Of a stretch of DNA of 64,000 nucleotides, positions 1 to 12,264 are shown one piece after another (position 1 is the stretch's first letter; each line of letters starts with the position of its first letter). A program made the translations under genes and the position numbers. Under the pieces are notes generated by a model. It was not told the DNA's origin. It made no database searches and was given only the letters and a program-made list of their open reading frames with translations. Origin of the DNA: Paramecium pentaurelia (lineage: Eukaryota > Ciliophora > Oligohymenophorea > Peniculida > Parameciidae); the NCBI GenBank assembly GCA_905183005.1, contig CAJJDO010000093.1:280451-344450 (forward strand), in the 5' to 3' direction.

Positions 1-220
1 ATATATATATAAAAATATTTACATCATTAACATTATATAATTAAAAAAGGTAATTAACAAATGTAATTAAAATATATACTTGAATTTATTAAGTTTATTT
101 TACCATTTTTAATTTCAAATTTATTTTTGTATTTTATTAATACTAAAACCAATTCTAATATTTATTTTTCCATATAAGTGTTTAATTTAGTATATATTAT
201 ATTTCCATTACTATGTAAGA

Positions 221-682
221 TTGATATTGATTTTTATTTTTGCTAAATATTGTTATTCATTTTTATTTAATAGTGAAATAATGATCGATGATAATAATAA
301 CAAAATTAATAATTATAATTATAGTTTTTTATTGAATTATGGAGAAACTTTTAAATTAAAAAAATGCTTTTTAAAAGATAATTTGTATATTTTTATATTT
401 GATATTAATTAATTTATTCTTTTTTTAATGTTGATGAAATTTTTAACAAAAATTACAGCATTTAAAAGGCATTTTTTGAACAAATAATTGAATGTTGAAG
501 TTTTGATTCAAATATTAGAATCCCCATTATAAGTGCTATTTTTCAAAGATTATTATTTAGATATTACAACTAATATAATTTAATATTTAAAATAAATTCG
601 GAGACTGTTCCATAGATTTATTTTTATAATTGATAATCTAGCCACAACAAGATTAAGAAGTATTTTTCGAATCAACTCCTGA
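221..682 (+). CDS. Possible small ORF or gene relic, unidentified
   Basis: Read with TAA/TAG as Gln, this frame is open to a TGA at 680-682; the first ATG is at 281, giving about 133 residues. The predicted product is Asn/Ile/Phe/Leu-rich with one Cys near its start and no recognisable motif. In DNA this AT-rich with a single stop codon, open stretches of 150 codons are not rare by chance, so this is weak evidence for a gene. I see nothing else in the first kilobase apart from a short AT dinucleotide run at the very start. Confidence 0.2.
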
Positions 683-993
683 AAATTTATTTTATTATAT
701 CTCAAAAACAGCAAAATTTAAGCAAGGGATTGACAAAATTTCATTTATTCTACTATAGATAAAAAGGAAATAATTAATAATTAAATGGATTTAAAGATAG
801 AATTGATTAAATGTAAAAATAATCAAATGTGAATTATGTAATTTTTGATTCTTTCTCGATAAAATATCTGTTTCTTGAAAGCTAACGATTAAAAAATGCA
901 TTTATAATGAATTTTGTTTATTGTCTTTGAATAAAATTAAATTAATTTTATATAGTAATTTAATTTTATCTAGTAGAAAGTTATTATTTAAAA

Positions 994-3900
994 ATGTCTT
1001 CGATTTATATTTTCACATAAATAATATTAATGATTAATCCTATCTTTGGAATAGCACTATATTTGATTAGTATAATTGAAGTTTTTGGTGTTTCATAAGT
1101 GATCTCATCTTCATTTTAAGGAAATAGTTTCTCTAATGATGATAGTAATTATCATATTGAATCAAACTTAGATTGGGTGGTGAGTGGAGCCTAACCATAG
1201 TTCACAGATTGTATGGGTCAAAAATTATTTGGTGATTTTTCAGCATTTGGTCGAAGGGTAAGTGCTAGTAAGACTTTTGAGCTACCACCTCATTCTTCAA
1301 TAAATTTGCAAGTGTAATTTTGGAAGTAAAAGGCATAAATAATATAGAATAGATTCTTGGGACTCTGAATACGGATATATTTTTGTGGATTATCAAATAG
1401 CGTGGCAGAAAAAATACAATTACTATGATGGATCATCAATGTGTGGTGGGAATTGGAATGAAGTATCAATGAATTTGAACTTAAATATAAAGCATAGTGG
1501 CCCGACAGCTGTAGTAATTTTCACAACCAATTTAGATGAAGGCCCTGATAATGTATAACAATTAGAAAATTTAATTAGGAGTCTTGGGGATTTAGAGATT
1601 TCATTATATCAGTCGAGAAATGTCCTTAGGGATGTTTAGTATGCCAATAGACTGATACTATATTTGAATGTTATTTTTGGAAAGTAATATAGACTAGTTG
1701 GAACTAATTAGATATTAATGGAATAGTATTGGATGGTTGGAAAGTTATATCTGGAATTTCTGAGGCGACAATGTGGATGTAAATAGAATTCATATGAATT
1801 AGCTGTTGTTTTGTTTGGCGGATACTAAAAGACAGGAACTGGAACAGTGATCAGTAAGTCTTTTTTTAATATTCCTCCACATTATTAATTAAAGATATAA
1901 ATTTTATGGGCTAAAATTGATTCTTGGGATAACGAAGCTGCCCAAATGAGAGTGGATAGTGTTTTAGTTTAGGAAAGAAGATTTTAATGGTATGAGGGTT
2001 ATTTTGGTAAGGTATGTGGAAATTCAGATTTTGGGTAGAGAACAATATTTGTTAGAAATGAAATAGATTTAAATCATACAAGTAGTTAGGTAGAAATTTA
2101 ATTTTCAACAACATTAAATGAGCCAATAGATAATGAGTCTTTTGGTTTGAGAGACTTTACTATTTTTTATGGTTCATGTATCAATAATTGTGCTTAATGT
2201 ACAGGACCTAAGGGATCTTAATGTTTAAGTATTTTAAACAAAATAATAATTAGTGTGTTCTATAGGATGTTATAATACTGGAGTTATTGATATAATTTGT
2301 TAATGTAATTATCAATTATTTTAAATTAGTATGTTATCCATCATGTTATTAATGCGATGGGCCCAGTATAGATAATTGCACAGATTGTGGAGATCCTAAT
2401 ATATACCATAAATAATTGGTAGCTGGATAATGTTTATGTTTAATAAGAACAATAGAATATATTCAGAATGATGAAACTTTATGTTTACGTATTAATTCTC
2501 ATTTAAGTATTTTAGCTTGTCATCCAAGGTGTGAGAAATGTTATTTGCCGTTTTATAATACAGTTAATGAATATTGCACAATGTGCATAGCAGGATAGGA
2601 TAGAGTTGTTTCTGATCAACTTAATTATGTTTGTAAAGCTGGTTATGGTGATGATGGCATTTCTGATATTTGTGTTTGTAAATATCTTTATAATTTAGAA
2701 TGTCATTACACATGTGAAAATTGTAATGGTCCCTTAGCCACAAATTGCACAACCTGTTCATCTTAGTCTAATCGTCATCTAACTTCTGATAAATAGTGTT
2801 TATGCAACAAAGCTTGCATTGATACTGGAATCAACTAGGTTATGTGTTTATGTACCTTATTAACTACATCATTTTACAGACATTTGCCACCATACATGCT
2901 CCGATTGTGATCTACCTGGAGAAGATTAATGTACAAATTGTCCAATTACAAGATAACCTGATGTAATTGGAAACCATTTTAAATGTTAGTGCAAAGATTC
3001 TCATTATTTCAGTGATGATACCCAATTAAATTGTTTGGAATGTCATTTTACCTGCAAAACTTGTAATGGAATTTATGATAATAATTGTTTAACATGCGAT
3101 CTTTCTCATCGCTAATTAGTAATGTTCAAATGCATTTGTCCTTATGGTTATTATGATGTTGGTTAATTGCAATGTTCCCGTAATTAAATTGATAAATTTG
3201 AAGCTTGTTATTATACATGTATGACCTGTTTTGGTCCTGAAGAAGATAATTGCATCACATGTGCTGCTAGTAACTACAGAGAGGTCAGAGCTAATAAATG
3301 TTTATGCTTAAATACATATATGGAAAAACTAGTTGGAGACCCATTGTGCTACAGTAAAAAATTAGTAAAATACTAGAATGCTCATATAGATGTGCTAATT
3401 GCAGTGGTACAATAGACAAATGTACATCATGTCCAGTCTTCTCCTTTAGGGATCTAGGAACAGATAATTCTTGTTCTTGTCCAGCCAAATCATATGATCA
3501 ACCTGGAAATCCAAATTGCATTGGTATTAAAGAGATTCACATTAGTTTGTCACAGCACTTGCTTAACATGTAATGGCTCATAATCAAATTAATGTATATC
3601 CTGTAATGCTTAAATAATGAGATATTTGGATCCTTCAGGATTCTGTTTATGTCAGAGTAAATATTTCGATGTTGGATAGCCTGAATGCCTAGTTATACAT
3701 TAAAATAATCCTTTAGCATGCAGTGCCAATTGTTTGAATTGTGTAAATTCTGCTGACAATTGCACTTCTTGTAAACCAGATAGATACTTATAAGGAAATT
3801 TATGTTTATGCCAAACAAAATTAAACGGAGCTGCCATCAGTACTTATTTAATTTTAGGTAAAGCAGAATGCCAAAGTACTATTAAATAAATTTAATATAG

Positions 3901-6900
3901 GTTGTCATTATTCTTGTTTAAATTGTAATGGATCTACATTTAATAAATGTACATCGTGTTTGGATAGTGAAATGAGAACTTTATAAAATTCAAATTGCAT
4001 TTGTGAATTTCATTATTTTGATATTGGCAAACCAAAATGTTAATGTAAAATTATTGTAATTAATATTAGAATGCAATTATAGTTGTTAAACCTGTGCAGG
4101 ATTAGATACTAATTGTTTAAGTTGTTATCCGAACACATTTAGAACTTTGATTAATTCACAATGTTAATGTTAAAAAGGATATTTTGACGATGGATCAAAT
4201 TCAATATGTTAAGGTAATTATATTAATATTATTATTAAAAGAATGCCATTATTCTTGTTCTCAGTGCAGCTCTATTTCTACCAAATGTGATTCATGTTCA
4301 ATTACATTAAATAGGTTGTTCAATTCATAGATGTTTACTTGTAATTGTTTAGATTCTTATTATGATTCTGGAATAGAAACTTGTTCAAAATGTCATTATA
4401 CTTGTTTTACATGTAATTATTTTGGATTTCAATGTTACTCAAACTTGCATTTGCAAGCCTGGAACTACAGATATTAATTTTGAATGTCAAATATGTGATA
4501 TTACATGTTAAACATGTTAAAATTCAATCACTAGTTGTACTTCTTGCAAAATTTTGAGATTATTATTCAACAATCAATGTAATTGCATAGATGGGACATA
4601 TGAAAGTGGAAATGATAAATAGTGTTTATTTTGTAATAAAACTTGTTTTACATGTATCAACCGAGATGATTATTGTACATCTTGTTCAGCAGATTAAAAT
4701 CGAATCTTTAAAACAGGAAATATGTGTATTTGCCAAAATGGATATTATGAAGAATCTATTACTTTAAATTGTAAATAGTGTGATTAATCTTGTTTAACTT
4801 GTAAAATATCTCCTACTTATTGTCTCACTTGTGATGCTTCGTACAATCTCAGTTTGGATGTCTTGAATAGATGTGTTTGTTCAACAGGTTTCTATTTTAA
4901 TACATCTACTTTAAAATGTGAAGGTATAATAATAGTAATTTAGCTTGTAATATTTCATGTAAAGAATGCAAAAAATTATCGCAATGTATAGAATGCGAAA
5001 ATCTTACTAGATATTTTTTCCAGATAACTTGAGTTGTCCATGCATAGATGGATATTACGAAGCTTTTTTTAAAAAATGCTCATGTAAAATTAAAAATTAT
5101 TATTAGAATGCGATTTAAGTTGTAAGACATGCATTAATTAATCTACAAAATGCTTATCTTGTGAACTTAATTATTTTAGAGTTTTAAATAATAATAATTA
5201 ATGTAATTGTTTAGATGGTTATTATGATATTGGGATTGAGATGTGTTAACTATGCAATTTATATTGTAATACTTGTTATATCACTTCAACCAAATGTACT
5301 TCATGTAACTTAACCAAATTCTTTAGATTATTAAATCTAAATGAATGTATTTGCTAAAATGGATATTATGATAATGGCTCATTAATTTGTGAAAGTAAAC
5401 AATTTTAATTAATTTATAGAGTGTTCCAATTAATGTCTCACATGTAAAGGGAAAAGAGATTATTGTACAAGTTGTGATCTTAATTAAAATAGAATTGATT
5501 AATCTGTTATTAATAAATGTCCTTGTTCATCTGGTTTCTATGAAAATGAATATGAAAATTGTTAAAGTATTAATTTTATATATAACAAGAATGCCATCTT
5601 AAATGTTAAACATGTAATTAATCTAAAGAGAATTGTATAAATTGTTCTTATTCCATTACTTCTAATAGACAAAGCATCTCTCAGAATTGTATTTGCAAAG
5701 ATGGGTACTTTGATGATGGTATTTAACTGGATTGCTAAAAATGCAGCACACGTTGTAAATATTGTTTAGAATCTTCTACTCATTGTTTAACTTGTTTTAG
5801 CAATCTGAGAGACACACCTCCTATTTGTAATTGCAAGCTTGGATTTTTTGAAAATTCTGCTTAAAATTGTGAATGTAATAAATCATTTATTATTTTAGAA
5901 TGTGAAAATTAATGCTTAACTTGTGAAAAGACTCCCGCTAATTGTTTAATATGTAAAGAAGGTAGATTAAGTAAACAATGTCTATGTTAGGATGGGTATT
6001 ATGTAGGTGGATAACCTCTTTGTATTTGTATTTAATTATTAATAATTTAAGAATGTGACTTTTAATGTAAAATATGCAAGGATTCCTCATTAAATTGTCT
6101 AATCTGTGAAGGAGATCGTATTAACATTCCTAAATGTGAATGTCCTGAAGGATTTTACGATGATCTATAAAATGAATCTTGTTAAGTTTGTTATGGATTA
6201 TGCAAAACATGTAATGTAGATGGTTGTCTCAGTTGTAATGGCAATAGAATCTTATCTCCTGAGATGTCTTGTGATTAACCACCTAATTCTGTGAGTCATC
6301 CTGATACTCCATGGTGTTCAAGTATTAGAAATTTCTATTAATATAAAAGCTTGTGAAGTTGCTGTAGTGGATGTTAGGTTCTCTGATGACTTATTATCAA
6401 TTTTAGTTAAGTTTGACTTTCTATTGAATCCATCATTCTTTACTACTCAATTTTAAGATAATGTCTGTTTAAAAATCTTAGATTATCAAACATATTAATT
6501 GCTTGGTAAGAATCCTATTTGCTATGTTGATCCAGATGATGATACAATATTAATTATGAAGGTAGGATAACAAGTTAAGATTATTCCAGGTGATAAGATC
6601 ATATTTTATGATAATTATTTTGGTCATCAAGAATGCGAAAGAAGATTAAAGATTTTTATTTTCAATTAAATCAAAAATCCTATAAACCCTGTCTCTCCTA
6701 AAATAAGTTATGATATACCTACTTATCTTATTAATCCTTGTGATGATAATATTATACCTTTGAAGTAAAAACTTAACGATGGACTTAGAGGTTTAATTGG
6801 AATAAAATGGACATACTCTGTATCTGGATCTAATGGAAATGGTGATCTTGATAACTTTGTTGCTTCATTAACTAGTTTATAAATGTTAGAATTAGTTATT

Positions 6901-9900
6901 CCATTCCAAACTCTACCAAAATAGTCAAATATTACCTTCTATTTAGAGTTTCAAAATTTTGTAACTTAAAAGAATATACATATTATAAAATTGTAAACTC
7001 ATTCAGGTCAATTTCCAACAATTCTTTGGATTTAAAAACTTTATTATTATACTTTTGAAACTATTTTTTTGCAATTCTAAATTAAGAAGAAGGAATGCTC
7101 TGAATCTGCAGTAGCTTAAATTGATAATTCTGAATACATATTATCTTTAGTTGAAGTATATAGAAACGATTCTAATTCAAGGCCTTCAAGAGTAAATTAT
7201 TAAGAAAGCACTCGTCAAAGTTTCTTTAATGTTACAATACAAAATTATACTTTGACTTCTAGAATTGCATATACCTTCTAATAAACAACGATTGATCCTT
7301 TGTTGAACTTTTCAATTACAAGAAATATTACACTTGAAATCAGTTCAGGAGGTATATTTTGTTAATTTAATGGCACTAAAAAGATTCAGAATTATAGAAA
7401 AGATACTTAAATATACATATCATGTAGAGATTTAGATACTTAATATGACTGGAATGAGGATTTAGGCATTTAAATTAATGTTGAGTGTGTTGATTTGACT
7501 CTCAATTCACTCTGTATGGATGTAAATAAAAAAATAATTAAAGTTAATAAAAGTGATAGTATCCAAATAATTCCTAAATAATCAATACAACCTTATACTA
7601 TTTAATGTTGGACAGTAGTAGCATCAAAATAACAATATTCTTATAAATTTAAATAAAATATTGTCTATTTAGATAATGATTTTAAATTATTAAATGTCAC
7701 ATATAGTAAAGGATATTTAATGAGACCAATCAATAATTATGAAAATTTGGATTTCATTATTAATATTCCTTTTTAAGATAGATAATATCTTTTAGAATAT
7801 CAAATTGCTGTAATTTATAATTTTGAACTCATTAAAATATTACAATCAGAATACTTTAAATACTAATTTCGAGTATTTGATTACTTTTAAGAATTTACAA
7901 AAGGAAAATAAATTAATTTAAAATTTTTGGCATAGTTTACAAATGAGATTATACCCAGTTAAGATCATTTATAGTTAACTGTTAATTAACCACCAACTTG
8001 TTAGCGAGCTTGAGTGAATAAATAGTAGAAGCATTAAAACTTTAAAAAATAATTACAATATGTGATTTTTCTGACTCAGCTCCATTTACATATTAATTGA
8101 GATATTTTCTTAAAAATTAAGATTTATTAGATTTTTTGAATAGAAAATACGATTATTCATTAATTTTGAATAGTTATTAAAGTTCAAATGTTTTTGAAGG
8201 CTATTTTCCATTCGCTGATGGCATTCTTTTAATATAAGTAATGGATTCCAAAGGATTGTACTTAAACATTGAGAAAAAATTAAATATAAAAAAGACTGTC
8301 CTTAATTGTTCTTAGATAAATATATATTAATTTAATTTAAAATAACAAGTGTATTGAATCATCAGGATTAAAAATAGTGTATTAATTTGTCCAAATAATT
8401 ATATTTAAACATCAAAACTTTTTTGGGAAATGAGGATATTGATGTTTAATTATTAATATATTAAACAACATAGCTTTATAAAAGATTAATTCAAAATAAT
8501 GATAATTCAAAATTCTCTATTAGATTATTGAATGATAATTCAGAAAGTTGTTTTGAGAATTCTACAAAAAACTTTTATATTCAAAATGCAAAAATTAATT
8601 CTACATTAAATGTAACTCCAAATAGTTTGCAAGCAGAATTAAAATAAGTTATGACTATTATTCAGAAAATGATAAAAAAGTCAACTGATTTAGATGATTA
8701 GATTCACAAAGATGATGTGTTTCTGGATGAAAAACTTTATTAGAAAAAAGAAGCTATTTTGAACTCTTTTTAGGTTGTGTTATTTTTAATTGACGATATA
8801 TTCCTCAAGATTCCAACAGTTACTATTAGTTCTAATGAAGATAAATTATAGATTCTAAATGTTTCTGAGTAATTAATAAATCTTATTGAGAAGATTTCAA
8901 TACATGTTAATATTCAAGCAAAAGTAAATGGTCCTGAATTTATTATTAATGGACAAATACTAAAATGGTAATTTTCAAAAATTACTAAAGATATTTTAAA
9001 TAATCAATTTGATATTGAAAAAGATTTATTAGATGGATTGATTGATTTTGTATAAAAAGAATAAATAGAATTAAATTACAACTATTTAAATCTATCTCAA
9101 GAATTATAAGCTTAATTGCAAATATTCTTTAATTTAACTACCCTCGAAATTAATGAGAATTCTTACAAGAAAACTAATCTATAGAATCATCTTTATAATG
9201 GACGTTATATAGATTGTCAAGATACAATTAAATAATACATAATCGACATGTTTACAATTCCATATTGCTAAGGATAAATACCTTTAGAAAAACTTTATTT
9301 TAATGATTGTGCTATAATTGATTAGAATGGATAATTCTAAAAATTTGAATTACTAACTGAGGAAATTAATAATTAAACTGTTTATATTTAATGCAAATGT
9401 TAAAAATTTGGAAGCATCTATTTAATCAAATACCTTAACTACTCAATTATTTAATAAAATATCCCATTGAATATTTATAATGAATATAGAGTGGATAATT
9501 CAAACTTATAATTAAGTGAATAACCTATTCTACTATTTCATGGCATTTTTATTGCTTTTTCTTTCTTCTTTTATTTTTAACTAATCTCTATCGAAATTAA
9601 ATCAAAATAAACTCTTACATTTACAAGAGTAGATTCAGATGTAAGTGTAGATGAAACTCAAAGAAAAGAAAAATCTAATAAGGCATTAAATTTTTATCCA
9701 GGAAATTTCTCTATATTTAAAAAATCATTTAAAGTAAGTTTTATTTTATAATATCTAGTTTATTCATGAAATATTATCCTTCTTTATACAAAAAATACAA
9801 TCCTTTCAAAAAGTTATAGATTTTTATAATTATCAATCAAAATAAGTTTGTTAATCCCATTCTCATTTTTCGAGAAATCTTTGTTAGATTAAATTACAAT

Positions 9901-10919
9901 ATTTTCAATTTTACTTATAAATTGTGGAACCTTCCTATTTATTAGAATGATTTTAAAGATATTGTAATCAATTTACAGATTTAATGGAAAATGGAGTATT
10001 TTTATTGTTATTATATATTTACTTATACATCTCTTTTGTTATCTGGAATTTATTCTTTAATTGAAATAATGGTATATAAAATGTTATATTTTTTAGTTAA
10101 GAAGACCTTTACATAATTAATATAGAAATTTCTATTATTTTAATAGTCTCATTCTTATTATTTTATGTCATTCTTGATCCAATTATGATATTCTTAAGAA
10201 TAATTATTTTGAAGCATATTATTATATAAATAAGAGATTAAAGAATTGATCCATTTAATTAACTAGTGTACTTTTTCGTTGGACATTAAAAATTGGATGA
10301 ACTCTTTCATTATTATGCAATTATGTGAATTATTATATTATAATATCTTATTTCTAGATAATTATCAATTTTAAGTTAATCTAAAGATTTATTAATAAGA
10401 ATTAATTATGTTATTTTTCTTATATCTACAACCATTATTCCTTATCAATTGGTTCAATTGCTATATGTTAAAAAGGAATATCTGAAGAGAAATAAAAATT
10501 CAATTAATCTAATTTATAAGGATTATAATAAAAATAATAAAGTATTAAAAAAAGAATCTTTTAAAATTAATAACCTAAATTTATTAATTTCCAATAATAT
10601 TAGATAATAATCATATTTATCCAATTTATACGGATGTCTGGAATTATTGATCTATATCTTTTTGATAATGACTAATTGGGGATAGACTACCAAATTTAAC
10701 TACCTATTCTAATAACTATTATAGATTTTTAGGGATTTTATTTAGATAAGTTTTTAGAAAATTATTAATATTTTCTAGTAATATTGTTAATTCGATTCTT
10801 CTAGATACTGCTTGTTTCATAAACTACTTTAATTCTTTAGAAAGATCTTTTCTCTTTTTAATATCAATATAAAATCTTTTAGATTAATTTGCAAATTTAT
10901 GATATTGTAATTGAATTGA
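994..10919 (+). CDS. Giant cysteine-rich REJ/GPS multi-pass membrane protein (polycystin-1-like)
   Basis: Probable cell-surface receptor or channel-like protein of about 3,200 residues. Starts are possible at 994 or 1030; the latter gives a cleaner signal peptide (MINPIFGIALYLISI...). Order of parts: two copies of a ciliate module with the signature 'KIDSWDxE' (about 1.2-2.2 kb), preceded each time by an 'LPPH'/'IPPH' motif; a long array of CxxC-rich furin/growth-factor-receptor-like repeats (about 2.2-6.3 kb); a large ectodomain; a REJ-like region near 8.0-8.4 kb; a GPS-like motif (CKCQKFGSIYL) near 9.39-9.43 kb; then about 6-7 hydrophobic helices (9.5-10.5 kb) and a Lys/Asn-rich tail. REJ and GPS followed by helices is the polycystin-1/PKDREJ arrangement; I see no PLAT domain or polycystin pore. 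At least a dozen introns of 18-33 nt are visible. A TGA at 9767-9769 interrupts the helix region; skipping a GT...AG candidate at 9734-9758 instead shifts frame, so there is an indel, error or mutation there. A TGA at 10326-10328 can be removed by a 33-nt in-phase intron. The exact 3' end is uncertain; the given end is the next in-frame TGA. Confidence 0.75.
2229..6051 (+). other. Series of 12 tiny phase-1 introns in the Cys-repeat array
   Basis: GT...AG introns inferred from reading-frame continuity: 2229-2253, 3354-3376, 3524-3545, 3876-3900, 4045-4069, 4214-4241, 4924-4943, 5084-5106, 5395-5419, 5567-5589, 5875-5898, 6028-6051 (20-28 nt). Every one splits the third codon of a C-x-x-C motif after its first base. 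Splicing restores patterns such as CQEC, CEAC, CEKC, CQKC, CEQC and CIQC followed by xxxCxxC. Most end in TAG, some in AAG. Lengths and sequence are typical of Paramecium introns. Confidence 0.85.
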
Positions 10920-12264
10920 ATCCTAAAGATTTTTATAGATTTAAGTATCTGGATTATATATTTTAATTCCTTTTTATGCTTCATTTAATTTCTCTATAAG
11001 CATTAATTAATCATTATATTTTAAAATGCTTGGATGTAATTCTAAAGGTCTTATGTAAATTAAAGCAAGTGCATATAACAATTAATAATTGCCTATTAAA
11101 TAAATATTCAATTTAAAAAATAAAAATTCATCATTATCTTCAATTTATTCTATTAATTACTGACAAATTTAAAATTTATCGAGAAATGATTCTAACAATA
11201 ATTATAATCTTTATAACAACAATAAAATTTAATTTTTTTTCTTTTTCTCTAAATGAATAGATTTATCAAATAGTTTTTAACTTCTAAAACTACTACTTTC
11301 ACTATAAATATATTCACTATTCATAATTACAGTATCATCCAAACCTTTACATTTCATTACAGTATGAGTAAAGAGTTCAGCAAATGAAATTCTTTGGTTT
11401 TCATTATAAACAATCATACTCTCTAAAAGATTTTGGAGTTATTCTCCTCTACTATAATTAAGAGGTGGAGCTTTAAAAGCATTATTTTTTAGATATTATA
11501 AACTTTAATATCTTTTGTTTATTGAACTACAATCATAAGGAAATTAAGCTTTATAGCAAATTTAATAAATTAGTATGCCGAATGAAAATATATCACTTTT
11601 TTCAGATTATATCACATCATCTTCAAATACTTGAGGTGCTGTATAATTTGGAGATCCAGTTCTTATCAGGTCTTGTTTTTATGTTAGTTTTGAAATCAAA
11701 ATACTAATTTCATAGTCAGCAATCTAAATATGATCATGAAACTACTTTATATATCTTTCTCTCATTCATTTACCCTTTGTTTTCATATTTAATTAAAATA
11801 TTCTCTGGTTTTATGTTTTAATGCATTATAACACTTGAGTTTAATTATTTCAAACCTGAAATTAATTATTGGATCAGATCAAATACTTCTTCCTCTGTAT
11901 ACCAAGTATTTTCTTCCTAAAGTTTATTGAATTCAATTGATAAATCTTCATCACATCTTTCCATTACAATAAATAAAACAGATGAATCAAAATAGATGTC
12001 ATATATTTACACTAAATTAATTGATTTATGCTGATTTGAATTTAACTAAGCAATTGTATTATTTATTATTTTTTCATTTTCATTATTCAAATCCTAATTT
12101 ACATTAATTGGTATGGCTTTGGCACAATATAACGTATGATCAGAATCATTAATCTGTTTACATGCATATACTTTACCAAAACAGCCTTCACCATAATAAT
12201 CATCTTCTGTTATAATATATTTATCTCTAAATTAAGTTTTCTTATCTTTTTGAACTTTATCCAT
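10611..12264 (-). CDS. Serine/threonine protein-kinase fold, predicted pseudokinase
   Basis: ATG at 12264-12262; one 22-nt intron at 11724-11745; TGA at 10613-10611; 543 residues, the spliced length being an exact multiple of three. The glycine loop is intact (GEGCFG, residues 25-30), as is a VAIK-like Lys (YCAKAI). The catalytic loop reads HQNIKPEN where active kinases have HRDxKPEN, so the catalytic Asp is Asn. The DFG motif reads DYE and APE reads APQ. The intron lies directly before the DYE motif. The first ~300 residues are the kinase domain and ~230 Gln/Lys/Leu-rich helical residues follow, as in ciliate ULK-like kinases (family memory, not searched). Read this way, the last ~300 bp lie antisense to the 3' part of the upstream membrane-protein frame, so one of the two ends may be a shadow. 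ATP binding is plausible; phosphotransfer is doubtful. Confidence 0.8.

Noticed and set aside
1680..1790. Apparent frameshift early in the REJ protein
   Set aside because: A 28-nt GT...AG intron starting after FECYFWK restores the downstream frame, so no mutation is needed.
3291..3488. Standard-code minus-strand ORF within the Cys-rich array
   Set aside because: It is antisense to a clearly coding, Cys-patterned plus-strand frame read with the ciliate code.
10326..10328. In-frame TGA in the REJ protein taken as a nonsense mutation
   Set aside because: A 33-nt GT...AG segment covering it is a multiple of three and gives a continuous frame; an intron is at least as likely.
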